Source: FEN-1297 sp046704565 (GTDB lineage Bacteria; Bacteroidota; Ignavibacteria; Ignavibacteriales; Ignavibacteriaceae). From it: a stretch of DNA of 20,830 nucleotides. Of the stretch, positions 13,919 to 20,830 are shown in pieces (the first letter of the stretch is position 1; each line of letters starts with the position of its first letter). A model generated the notes under the pieces. The model had not been told where the DNA came from and did no database searches. It was given only the letters and a program-made list of their open reading frames with translations. The position numbers and the translations under genes are program-made. The stretch is from positions 1-20,830 of the forward strand of contig JBJKRP010000196.1 in the NCBI GenBank assembly GCA_046704565.1, read 5' to 3'.

Positions 13919-15928
13919 CTATAATGTAAAATTTATTCCCAGGTAGCCTGATAATCCCGGCGTTGCGTAGCCGTAAACTTCTTCATAATATTTATTGAAT
14001 ATGTTGTCTATCCTGCCGTAAATCTTGATCAGGCTCGACAGTTTGTATGCTGCTGCTGCGTTAACAACCATATAGTCTGGAAGAGTAATCCTTTGTGCCG
14101 GGTATGCGTTATAATTCTCGTCCTCGCGTCTGCCAACATATATTATACCGAGATTCAAGTTAAAATCTTTTAAAAAAGCATAATCTATGTTCATCCCGAT
14201 TTTGCTTTTGGGTCTTCTAAGTAAAGGCAAGCCGGAATTGGCAGTGTTAGGGCTTTCATCTTTTGTGTTTGTATAAGTATAATTGAATCTGAAGCTGAGG
14301 TCCTTGAGCGGAACGGTTTTAAGATAGACTTCGACTCCATTGGTTACTGCTTTATTAATATTTATTGTTCTAAAATTGTTATCAAAGCCGAAGAGGTTGG
14401 TAAACTTATTAGAGAAGTAGTTTATCCCGGCAGTCAGTTCGGTACTGATCAAATATTGCTCAATGCCTGCATCCCAGCCGAAGCTTTTCTCAGGCTGCAG
14501 ATCAGGATTACCGTACGCAGGATCAAATAAATAAAACAGAGACGGAGACTTAAACCCGGTGCCTACCGTTGCCTTTAGTTTAGTCCCGGTTGCCCGGATG
14601 AAATACGCCGGTGCGATTCTGTATGTAAATATTGAGCCGAACCGGGAATTTTTGTCTAATCTAATACCAGCCGAAAAGAAAAGCTCATTATCGATATTTG
14701 CCAAATCCTGAAGGTAAGCTCCGGTTGTATTTTCATTCTTGTTAGGGAAAATACTCGGGAAAGAACCATAAGATGACGAATTGTAAAAGTAGTCTGAAAC
14801 GGCATTCTCCGTTGAGCTCTCTATTCCGAAAGTAAGTGTGTTGGTCTCGGCAAGTTTAAAATTATTCTGCCAGTCGAACTGAATTCTATTGCCGTCATAT
14901 ATGCTGCTTGATGAAGCCGGGTTATTTAAGGTAGAGTCAAAGCTGTATTCTCTAACGTTCTTAATAAAGGAGATTCCTGCCGTCTGATTCCAGAAACCGT
15001 TAAACAAATCCAATTTCCCCTCAACTCTGAAGGAAGGTTCTTCAAGATGGTATACATAGGTAGGGTCGTCTCCCAGGTATCCGCCAAATTGGTCTAACCC
15101 TGTATTTGCATTTGTATATCTAAGATAAAAATCCAGTTGGAAGCTCTTGCTGAAGTCATATCCGAGCCTGGAAGAGACATTAAAATTTGAGGTACCGTCT
15201 TTTTCCGTGTTGCCGTATTTTGAAGATGCCGATGAAAATCCTGCGGTATAGAATCTGCTTGCAGTAATAGAATAATTCAAATCATTCAGGCTGCCCGATA
15301 AGCCTGCAAGTCCCTTGAAAGTATTATAAGAACCGCCTTCCGTATTCAAAAAAAACTTTGGCTTGCCCAAGCCTTGCTTTGTAATAATGTTTATTACGCC
15401 AGCCATTGCATTTGAGCCGTATAGGGTACTCTGCGGTCCGCGCAGAATTTCAATGCGCTTAATGTTATCAAGGGGAAGGTCTGCAAAGTCAAAGGTATTT
15501 TCCGGATCATTCGGCATGTTTACCTCCACTCCATCGATGAGAATTAATGTCTCGCCGGGATCACCGCCGCGCAAATAGATATTCGATAACGAGCCCGGCG
15601 CTCCCTGCTGTGTGTAGTTTACACCGTATTGATCTTTAAGCAGATTAAAGACTGTTGAGCCCATCCTATGCGCTATTTCGGAAGAATCGATAACTGAAAT
15701 GGAACTGGCAGTTTCGATCTCAGGAATTTTTGTCTTTGTAGCTGTCACTACAATTTCAGACATTTTATAAATTTTTGTTGAATCGGTCTGCTGTGCGGAA
15801 GAAACAGAACTGAAAATGAGAACGCACATAAGAGGTATAAGGAATAAGGTATAAAGTATAAGGGTGAATGTGTGGGACTTATACCATATACCATTATACC
15901 TTATATCGAACTTTAGTAAAGAATCCAT
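13919..15928 (-). CDS. btuB: TonB-dependent outer-membrane receptor, cobalamin uptake (BtuB-like)
   Basis: The 669-residue protein has a TonB box SEIVVTATK (57-65), a plug domain (about 68-185) with RIEILRGPQSTLYGSNAMAG (158-177), and a 22-strand type barrel ending in RIDNIFNKYYEEVYGYATPG and the C-terminal NFTL. The preceding cobalamin riboswitch identifies the cargo as a corrinoid. Transport would be TonB-driven from the outside to the periplasm. The start at 15928 is supported by AGGAGT at 15936-15941. The signal peptide is unusually long (cleavage near SSAQQ, residues 43-47), and residues about 9-31 are encoded by a palindromic repeat listed separately. The DUF6580-like gene follows in the same direction. 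Confidence 0.88.
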   Translation of the reverse strand: MDSLLKFDIRYNGIWYKSHTFTLILYTLFLIPLMCVLIFSSVSSAQQTDSTKIYKMSEIVVTATKTKIPEIETASSISVIDSSEIAHRMGSTVFNLLKDQYGVNYTQQGAPGSLSNIYLRGGDPGETLILIDGVEVNMPNDPENTFDFADLPLDNIKRIEILRGPQSTLYGSNAMAGVINIITKQGLGKPKFFLNTEGGSYNTFKGLAGLSGSLNDLNYSITASRFYTAGFSSASSKYGNTEKDGTSNFNVSSRLGYDFSKSFQLDFYLRYTNANTGLDQFGGYLGDDPTYVYHLEEPSFRVEGKLDLFNGFWNQTAGISFIKNVREYSFDSTLNNPASSSSIYDGNRIQFDWQNNFKLAETNTLTFGIESSTENAVSDYFYNSSSYGSFPSIFPNKNENTTGAYLQDLANIDNELFFSAGIRLDKNSRFGSIFTYRIAPAYFIRATGTKLKATVGTGFKSPSLFYLFDPAYGNPDLQPEKSFGWDAGIEQYLISTELTAGINYFSNKFTNLFGFDNNFRTININKAVTNGVEVYLKTVPLKDLSFRFNYTYTNTKDESPNTANSGLPLLRRPKSKIGMNIDYAFLKDFNLNLGIIYVGRREDENYNAYPAQRITLPDYMVVNAAAAYKLSSLIKIYGRIDNIFNKYYEEVYGYATPGLSGYLGINFTL
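15832..15905. repeat. GGTATAA/TTATACC inverted repeat cluster inside the receptor gene
   Basis: The left part (15832-15863) holds several spaced copies of GGTATAA-like units, and the right part (15879-15905) holds TTATACC-like units, so the two halves can pair imperfectly around a spacer of about 15 bases. The element lies within codons about 9-33 of the receptor gene, over the signal peptide. Units are 7-8 bases long and also form direct repeats within each half. Confidence 0.6.
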
Positions 15929-16050
15929 AGAAGTTACTCCTGAAAAAATTAAATTATGAATTAGGTTGTAACTCCGTGGGGAATAAGGAAAGCAGAAAGT
16001 TGAAATTATTTATGCTAACCTAACCTTGCCCGCGAAGGTTGATTAATTGT

Positions 16051-16235
16051 TATTTGCGGCAGGTCTCCTGGCTTAAAACAAGTAGAGAGTATTGAGTAAA
16101 GAGCACTTGTTTATCACAGTTGCGCGTCAGTTCCGGAATTTCCCGATTAATCCGCCTTTGGCGGACGAGCCGGAAGCACCGGATTCCCTATAATTCCCGT
16201 TATACCGGCAAGCCGGAATCGGGACACCGTAAATA
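16051..16235 (-). promoter_or_regulatory. Cobalamin riboswitch
   Basis: On the minus strand the closing stem P1 pairs TATTTACGG (plus 16235-16227) with CCGCAAATA (plus 16059-16051), one mismatch. In between come AGGGAATCCGGTGCTTCC (plus about 16189-16172), GACGCGCAACTGTGAT (plus 16128-16113) and the B12 box AAGCCAGGAGACCTGCC (plus 16074-16058). These are hallmark conserved pieces of the AdoCbl-type riboswitch, in correct order. A hairpin AACCTT/AAGGTT (16022-16040) just downstream may belong to the expression platform. The element precedes the BtuB-like gene by about 120 bases and should lower its expression when cobalamin is plentiful. Confidence 0.95.
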
Positions 16236-16251
16236 TTTTTTAAGAACGATG

Positions 16252-16281
16252 CAAAGATAGAAAAATTTATTTTAAGTGCAA
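16252..16281 (-). promoter_or_regulatory. Bacteroidota-type promoter for the cobalamin operon
   Basis: On the minus strand TTG (plus 16281-16279) and TATCTTTG (plus 16259-16252) are 19 bases apart, an exact match to the Bacteroidota consensus TTG-N17-23-TAnnTTTG. Transcription would start near 16246, about 10 bases before the riboswitch closing stem, exactly where a start is needed. Confidence 0.75.
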
Positions 16282-16334
16282 CAGTTATTCTTTATGAAAA
16301 TCGCAGCGAAAAGTAAGATTTCTTATTCGATATG

Positions 16335-16364
16335 TTTGACTTAAACATAAAATGTTATGTCAAA
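16335..16364. promoter_or_regulatory. Palindromic operator-like site
   Basis: TTTGAC (16335-16340) with GTCAAA (16359-16364) and AACAT (16344-16348) with ATGTT (16352-16356) form nested inverted repeats of about 30 bases. The site lies between two divergent promoters, upstream of both the cobalamin operon and the barrel-protein gene, a usual place for a dimeric regulator. The regulator is unknown. Confidence 0.4.
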
Positions 16365-16403
16365 TGTCTGTCTGTATTTTGGTTCTTTAAATGTTCCCAT
16401 ACT

Positions 16404-16435
16404 TTGTTTTATCGTGTTGATATTTCGTAAATTTG
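16404..16435 (+). promoter_or_regulatory. Bacteroidota-type promoter for the barrel-protein gene
   Basis: TTG (16404-16406) and TAAATTTG (16428-16435) are 21 bases apart and match TTG-N17-23-TAnnTTTG. Transcription would start near 16442, leaving a leader of about 75 bases before the ATG at 16518. Confidence 0.6.
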
Positions 16436-16517
16436 CTGTACCGCTTGTCGAAAAAATAGTGACCGGGATTTCCGCTTCTATTTATTTTTTGCTTAATAAA
16501 TTTTGCGCGCAAGAAAA

Positions 16518-17087
16518 ATGAAAAGAGTTTTACTATTACTTATATTAATTTCACCAATATACCTGGCTTACGGACAGGCTAAATTGTCTCTTCAGGTTGG
16601 TATGCAATTCCCGTCAGGCAGCTTTGCGCAAGCCGCCCACAACGGCTTAGGAGGAATTGCCACATTAACTTTCCCGCAGGACCGCAATCTTTCACTCTCA
16701 GCCTCGTTGAGCTATAATTATTGGGGACCATATACTGCGTGGTATCTCGGTCCGAATGACAGTTATACAAGCTTGCTTGTCCTTGTTGGACTGAGATACG
16801 GGTTATCTCAAAGGAACGTTCATCCGTATCTTGGTATTGAAGTAGGGATGAACTCACTCGATTTTACCAGAACAACAAGCTACGGCACAACGAGCACTAT
16901 TTATGAGGTTTCAGCAGCACGTTTTTGTATCGCACCTTCTTTCGGAATAATTGCGAAACTAAACTCTGCCCTGGACTTTGACATTAATCTAAAATATTAT
17001 GCCTCGGATCCCGGACAGATAAACGGAATATCACTCCCAGCAACATTCTTTAGCCTGAATGCAGGAGTACAATTCAATCTTTATTAA
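16518..17087 (+). CDS. Small outer-membrane beta-barrel protein
   Basis: From the ATG at 16518 the protein has 189 residues. An in-frame TTG at 16503 adds only RARK and has no better ribosome binding site, so the ATG is preferred. The signal peptide ends in AYG-QA. The mature part alternates aromatic and small residues with Gly/Asn/Ser turns, as in eight-stranded barrel proteins (LSASLSYNYWGPYTAWYLG, VGLRYGLSQRNVHPYLGIEVGM), and ends in FSLNAGVQFNLY with a terminal tyrosine fit for outer-membrane assembly. No ligand or enzymatic role can be assigned. No strong Shine-Dalgarno sequence is present, which is common in this phylum. Confidence 0.75.
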   Translation: MKRVLLLLILISPIYLAYGQAKLSLQVGMQFPSGSFAQAAHNGLGGIATLTFPQDRNLSLSASLSYNYWGPYTAWYLGPNDSYTSLLVLVGLRYGLSQRNVHPYLGIEVGMNSLDFTRTTSYGTTSTIYEVSAARFCIAPSFGIIAKLNSALDFDINLKYYASDPGQINGISLPATFFSLNAGVQFNLY

Positions 17088-17165
17088 TAATGATATTGGA
17101 CAACCGGTTTTCTTTTTTTAAGTTCGTAATGGAGAATCATTCAATAATAATTTAGAGGAAGCTTA

Positions 17166-17495
17166 ATGGATCGTTCAATGGTTACTACTGCTTTTACGCT
17201 TGACGGCTACCGCATAGTAAAGAACCTTGGAATAGTCAGAGGCATCACCGTCAGGTCAAGAAATATATTCGGAACTATCGGCGGAAGCCTGCAGACATTA
17301 TTCGGCGGCAACATAACTTTATTTACCGACCTCTGCGAGAAAACACGGGAAGAGTCTTTTGAGCTAATGGTTCAGCATGCTGATAGAATGGGCGCTAATG
17401 CGGTTATCGGTACAAGATACGATACAACGGACGTACTGCAGGGAGTGAGTGAGGTACTCTGTTACGGTACTGCAGTTGTCATTGAGAAGATATAA
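17166..17495 (+). CDS. YbjQ/UPF0145 family protein
   Basis: The 109-residue protein matches the YbjQ (UPF0145) family over its whole length: MVTTAFTLDGYRIVKNLGIVRG at the start, SRNIFGTIGGSLQTLFGG in the middle, the ELMVQHADRMGANAVIGTRYD helix-strand segment, and VLCYGTAVVIEKI at the end. Members form small oligomeric barrels. A heavy-metal role has been proposed for the family but is not proven, and no metal-binding cysteine cluster is visible here. A GAGG site precedes the ATG. The gene follows the barrel-protein gene by 78 bases in the same direction and may share its transcript. Confidence 0.88.
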   Translation: MDRSMVTTAFTLDGYRIVKNLGIVRGITVRSRNIFGTIGGSLQTLFGGNITLFTDLCEKTREESFELMVQHADRMGANAVIGTRYDTTDVLQGVSEVLCYGTAVVIEKI

Positions 17496-17734
17496 AAAAG
17501 TCTGCTTTAGTATTAGAACATTCTTACTTCAAATTCATTAACTTAGCCGTAATCCGAATCTTTCTATTAACCGGATTTTAATCGAATGCGGTTAAGAAAA
17601 TATTCTCAATTGTGCGTTCCAATTATGAATACATAACGGCTGTGCAATGTTCGCGAGTACTTTATTCTTTATATCCTGTACTTTTTAGCGTATGGGTTAT
17701 TATCAATTCCAAATGAAAAAAATAAGGAGCGCTT
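17496..17734. other. Intergenic spacer with a possible terminator
   Basis: No gene is visible. AATCCG (17551-17556) and CGGATT (17572-17577), followed by TTTA, could end the YbjQ transcript. TAACCG and CGGTTA overlap this stem as an alternative pairing. A promoter for the cupin gene should lie in the second half, but I see no consensus match. Confidence 0.35.
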
Positions 17735-18082
17735 ATTAAACCTGTAAGCATAAACAACACGGAACATTATACCTGGGGTAACAACTGCGACGGCTGGCAT
17801 CTTGTAAAAAATGATGAGCTCAATATCATTCAGGAGAGAATGCCGCCCGGAACTTCCGAGTTAAGACACTATCATAATAAGTCACGTCAGTTCTTTTATA
17901 TCTTATCCGGCGAGGCGGCTTTCGAAATGGAAAAGGAAAGTTTTATTTTAAATGAGTGCGAAGGGATTGAGGTCCCTCCTAAGTGTCCTCATAGGATTTC
18001 CAACCGTTCTAACAGAGAACTTAATTTTATTGTTGTCTCCCAGCCCAAAAGCCACGGTGACCGGGTTGTGCTTGAAGATTAG
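17735..18082 (+). CDS. Small cupin-domain protein with an ATT start codon
   Basis: The frame is open from a TAA at 17723-17725 to the stop at 18082. The only ATG, at 17840, would cut off a stretch (NTEHYTWGNNCDGWHLVKND) that I recall from the N-terminus of close cupin relatives, which start MKP or MIKP. AAGGAG at 17724-17729 lies 5 bases before an ATT at 17735, and from there the protein reads IKPVSINN onward, 115 residues. No ATG, GTG, TTG or CTG occurs between the stop and 17840. Cupin motif 1 has H45 and H47, with Q52 where glutamate is usual, and G59. Motif 2 has G77, P81, H86 and N90. It is a cytoplasmic single-domain cupin of unknown substrate, 58 bases upstream of the copper regulator gene. 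Confidence 0.75.
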   Translation: MKPVSINNTEHYTWGNNCDGWHLVKNDELNIIQERMPPGTSELRHYHNKSRQFFYILSGEAAFEMEKESFILNECEGIEVPPKCPHRISNRSNRELNFIVVSQPKSHGDRVVLED

Positions 18083-18140
18083 GATGTTCTTGAAAATAAT
18101 CTTTATATTGGCGGCAGCCTGATAAAAGGAACGAAAACAA

Positions 18141-18755
18141 ATGTCCAACGATAGTTTAAACAAAACAAATTACGATAGAGAGACTGCCACTCTTTATTTA
18201 AGGAACATGGTCTGCGACCGCTGCATAAAGGTCGTAAAGGAAGAGTTTGAAAAGCTTGGTTTGAAGGTTCTTGATATAAAGCTCGGAGAAGTAATTGTTG
18301 ACGGAAGCTTTGATCAATTGCCGGTTGAAAGAATTAAAGCCGTGCTCGAAGAAAACGGATTCTATCTTATAGAGGACAGAAAGGCAAAAATTATCGAGAA
18401 GATAAAGCTGACGGTCCTGGGTTTAGTCCGCAGTGACGATGTGGAGCAGTCTTTGGAAGAAAATTACTCCGATATTATAGTTGAAAAAGTTGGAATGGAC
18501 TATCACTATCTTAGTACTCTTTTTTCTTCTGTCGAAAACATTACGATTGAGCATTACGTAATTCTTCAGAAGATTGAGCGTGCCAAAGAACTTTTACGCT
18601 ATGGCGAGCTTACATTAAGCGAGATTGCATACAAGCTCGGCTACAGCAGCGTACAGCATCTTTCCAATCAATTTAAAAAAGTCACAGGCATGACAGCCAG
18701 CCAATTCAAGAATATTACGGACAACATACGCAAGCCCCTCGACATGCTCGGCTGA
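18141..18755 (+). CDS. HMA-AraC fusion regulator of the copper operon
   Basis: The 204-residue protein joins two parts. Residues about 14-80 form a heavy-metal-associated (HMA) ferredoxin-like fold, with the metal site CDRC at 25-28 in RNMVCDRCIKVV. Residues about 110-193 form an AraC-type double HTH, including ELTLSEIAYKLGYSSVQHLS and FKKVTGMTASQFK. The HMA part replaces the usual sugar-binding domain, so a metal ion, most likely Cu(I), would be the signal. It lies just upstream of copZ and copA in the same direction, the expected place for their regulator. Whether it activates or represses is unknown. An AAAGGA site is about 10 bases before the ATG. Confidence 0.85.
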   Translation: MSNDSLNKTNYDRETATLYLRNMVCDRCIKVVKEEFEKLGLKVLDIKLGEVIVDGSFDQLPVERIKAVLEENGFYLIEDRKAKIIEKIKLTVLGLVRSDDVEQSLEENYSDIIVEKVGMDYHYLSTLFSSVENITIEHYVILQKIERAKELLRYGELTLSEIAYKLGYSSVQHLSNQFKKVTGMTASQFKNITDNIRKPLDMLG

Positions 18756-18942
18756 TGCAAAATGTTCAGTCTAAATTTTATGTTATTTAGAGCCCTTACA
18801 CTTTCAGCAATTTAACAATTAGACAATTAAACCTTTTATTCCCTTCTTAATAGTTCTGATAACGAATACACTATATTCCCATAACTAATAATCATATAAC
18901 ATTTTCTTAAAATTCTGTAACGCTTACATTGACGGCTTATTT

Positions 18943-18950
18943 TAAATTTG
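18943..18950 (+). promoter_or_regulatory. Candidate -7 box of the copZ-copA promoter
   Basis: TAAATTTG matches TAnnTTTG. The nearest upstream TTG (18929-18931) is only 11 bases away, too close for the standard -33 element, so an activator such as the HMA-AraC protein may be needed. The alternative TTGACG-N16-TATCGT reading is also possible. Confidence 0.35.
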
Positions 18951-18990
18951 TATCGTTGATTAAGTCAAACTATTAATGAAAGGATTAAAA

Positions 18991-19194
18991 ATGAAAACGC
19001 AAGAATTAAAAATAGAAGGCATGTCCTGCGGGCATTGCGTAATGGCAGTTAGGAAAGAACTAAGCAAGCTTGAAAATGTTAGAGTTGAAGATGTTCAAAT
19101 TGGAATTGCAAAGATTCATTATGATGAATCCAAAGTAGATAGGGAAAAGCTGGCTGCCGCGATTGACGAAGCAGGCTACAAACTGATCAATTAG
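18991..19194 (+). CDS. copZ: Copper chaperone CopZ (HMA domain)
   Basis: From the ATG at 18991 the protein has 67 residues and is a single HMA domain. The metal site is GMSCGHC with C13 and C16, and the C-terminal AAAIDEAGYKLIN is typical. It binds Cu(I) in the cytoplasm and passes it to the ATPase or the regulator. An ATG five codons upstream (18976) is possible, but AAAGGA lies 6 bases before the 18991 codon and supports the shorter form. The copA start is 31 bases downstream. Confidence 0.88.
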   Translation: MKTQELKIEGMSCGHCVMAVRKELSKLENVRVEDVQIGIAKIHYDESKVDREKLAAAIDEAGYKLIN

Positions 19195-19225
19195 AAATTA
19201 AAAAATTAAATTGGAGAATAACGCT

Positions 19226-20830
19226 ATGCGTTTTTTATATAAGCGCATGGCGGTATTTTATGACATGGAAACGAAAGAATTAAAAACACTATCCCTGCCG
19301 GTTGAAGGCATGACGTGCGCAAGCTGCGTTGCAAGAGTAGAAAAGGCTTTGAAACGTACGGAAGGCGTAAGCGAGGTTAATGTAAACTTCGCTTCGGAGA
19401 AGGCGACGTTTACGTTCGACGAAAGTCTTACCGACATAAGCAAGCTTGAAGCAGTTGTAGAAGAAGCCGGGTACAAATTAGTCGCTCCCATTCCGGAAAA
19501 AGACAAAACAGCCGCGGCAGTTGAAGATGAAGTGCCGGCGGACCTGGAACAAAAGAAATCGTACAAGCAGCTTAAATCGGAATTCATATTTGCTCTGGTA
19601 ATGACTGTCCCGATAATGTTCATAAGCATGACATACAGGACAGAATGGTTCCGCAGCATCGTCCCTGTTTCAACAGTCTACATCGAAAGGATAATATTCC
19701 TTGCCTCAACACTGGTAGTATTCATTTCTGGGAAAAGATTTTTTACCATTACTTGGAAGCTTCTGAAACACTTTTCTGTTGATATGAATACGCTCGTTGC
19801 CGTAGGTACCGGGACGGCTTATTTGTACAGCACAATAGCCGTTCTGTTTCCCAATCTTTTATCAGTCTCCGGTACACAAAGCAATATTTACTTTGATACT
19901 TCTGTTACGATAATTACACTTATCTTAATGGGCAGGCTTTTGGAAGCCCGCGCTAAGGATAAGACTTCAGCCGCCATTAAAAAGCTTATGGGGCTTCAGC
20001 CGAAAACTGCAAGAGTAATAAGGAACGGAACGGAAGCCGACATACCGGTAAGTGACGTACAATTAGACGAGACAATAATTGTACGACCGGGAGAAAAGAT
20101 TCCGGTTGACGGAATAATTACCAACGGCTTGACCTCTATAGATGAATCGATGGTTACGGGCGAAAGCATTCCGGTCGATAAGAAAGCTGGAGACAAAGTT
20201 ATCGGCGGAACAATAAACAAGAACGGAAGCATCGAGTTTAAAGCCGCTGCAATAGGGAAGGATACCGTTATCTCCCAGATAATAAAGTTGGTTGAACAGG
20301 CGCAGGGTTCCAAGGCTCCTGTGCAAAGCTTAGCTGATAAAACCGCGTTAGTGTTCGTTCCGGCAGTTATCGGAATTGCAATCGTTACATTTATTGTCTG
20401 GTATTACGGCGCAGGCGCCTCATTCACATTTGCAATGATTAACTTCATCGCAGTCCTTGTTATAGCATGTCCATGCGCCCTTGGTCTTGCGACGCCTGCA
20501 GCAATAATGGTCGGTACAGGGCTTGGCGCTTCAAACGGCATACTTATTAAGAATGCCGAAAGCCTGGAACGTGCTCATAAGATCAATTCGGTCGTATTTG
20601 ACAAGACGGGTACAATAACTTACGGCAAGCCTGCGGTTACCAACATTAAAACGTTAAATGGATTTGATGAGACTTTACTTATCCGCCTTGCGGCATCTGT
20701 TGAAAATAAATCGGAGCATCCTCTCGGCGCCGCAATTGTGGATTATGCCAAGGAGAAGAATATTCCTCTATCAAATGTAGAAGGATTTAATGCTTCAGCA
20801 GGTCTCGGATTAACCGGAGTTACTGAAGGC
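19226..20830 (+). CDS. copA: Cu(I)-translocating P1B-type ATPase (partial, runs off the window)
   Basis: The reading frame is open from 19226 to the window end, 535 codons, so about 200 C-terminal residues are missing. An N-terminal HMA domain carries GMTCASC (C31, C34). Membrane segments follow, then TGES at 311-314 (phosphatase loop), the Cu-selecting CPC at 415-417 in IACPCALGLATP, the phosphorylated D459 in DKTGT, and SEHPLG at 496-501. The enzyme exports Cu(I) using ATP. The start at 19226 is backed by GGAG about 9 bases upstream; a downstream ATG at 19265 fits the usual N-terminus better but has no ribosome binding site. It directly follows copZ, so the two are co-transcribed. Confidence 0.93.
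   Translation, partial: MRFLYKRMAVFYDMETKELKTLSLPVEGMTCASCVARVEKALKRTEGVSEVNVNFASEKATFTFDESLTDISKLEAVVEEAGYKLVAPIPEKDKTAAAVEDEVPADLEQKKSYKQLKSEFIFALVMTVPIMFISMTYRTEWFRSIVPVSTVYIERIIFLASTLVVFISGKRFFTITWKLLKHFSVDMNTLVAVGTGTAYLYSTIAVLFPNLLSVSGTQSNIYFDTSVTIITLILMGRLLEARAKDKTSAAIKKLMGLQPKTARVIRNGTEADIPVSDVQLDETIIVRPGEKIPVDGIITNGLTSIDESMVTGESIPVDKKAGDKVIGGTINKNGSIEFKAAAIGKDTVISQIIKLVEQAQGSKAPVQSLADKTALVFVPAVIGIAIVTFIVWYYGAGASFTFAMINFIAVLVIACPCALGLATPAAIMVGTGLGASNGILIKNAESLERAHKINSVVFDKTGTITYGKPAVTNIKTLNGFDETLLIRLAASVENKSEHPLGAAIVDYAKEKNIPLSNVEGFNASAGLGLTGVTEG

Noticed and set aside
16503..16517. TTG at 16503 as start of the barrel-protein gene
   Set aside because: It adds only five residues before a normal signal peptide and has no ribosome binding site; the ATG at 16518 is the simpler start.
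17840..18082. ATG at 17840 as the start of the cupin gene
   Set aside because: GAGAGA just upstream is only a poor ribosome binding site, and the start would remove 35 upstream residues that look like cupin sequence; the frame extends to a well-placed AAGGAG before ATT at 17735.

Overview
The window looks like the chromosome of a Bacteroidota/Ignavibacteriota-type bacterium. The support is a TonB-dependent receptor, Bacteroidota-style promoters (TTG-N17-23-TAnnTTTG) at two loci, loose lipoproteins, plant-polysaccharide hydrolases, and a dispersed palindrome of the GTCATTCTGAACGAAG type. Base composition is moderately AT-rich. No rRNA, tRNA, CRISPR array, transposase or phage gene was found. 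Placement below phylum is inference.

Layout. (1) 1-2546, minus strand: an electron-transfer operon with a single-domain response regulator, an outer-membrane barrel protein carrying one N-terminal haem motif (Cyc2-like fused cytochrome-porin), a small periplasmic cytochrome c, and the first 17 codons of another exported protein. (2) 3118-9358, plus strand: a plant cell-wall polysaccharide cluster with a GH8 exo-oligoxylanase, an SGNH esterase, a TolB-like propeller lipoprotein and a DUF5060/DUF4038 (apiosidase-like) hydrolase lipoprotein. (3) 9359-12415: a long structured leader followed by a divergent, K+-independent-type membrane pyrophosphatase. (4) 12477-16259, minus strand: a cobalamin operon. 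A Bacteroidota promoter and a full cobalamin riboswitch precede a BtuB-like TonB receptor, a DUF6580-like membrane protein and a HAD-IIA phosphatase. (5) 16518-18082, plus strand: a small outer-membrane barrel protein, a YbjQ-family protein and a cupin whose only sensible start is a rare ATT codon. (6) 18141-20830, plus strand: a copper operon with a regulator joining a heavy-metal-associated domain to an AraC HTH domain, a CopZ chaperone and CopA, which is cut by the window end.

The genes point to a free-living heterotroph. Polymers such as acetylated xylan and apiose-containing pectin would be trimmed outside the cytoplasm, pyrophosphate would be recycled into proton-motive force, corrinoid scavenged under riboswitch control, and copper exported. 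The points most worth a second look are the Cyc2-like operon, the ATT-started cupin, the palindromic insertion encoding part of the BtuB signal peptide, the DUF6580 protein under B12 control, and the structured leader of the pyrophosphatase gene.
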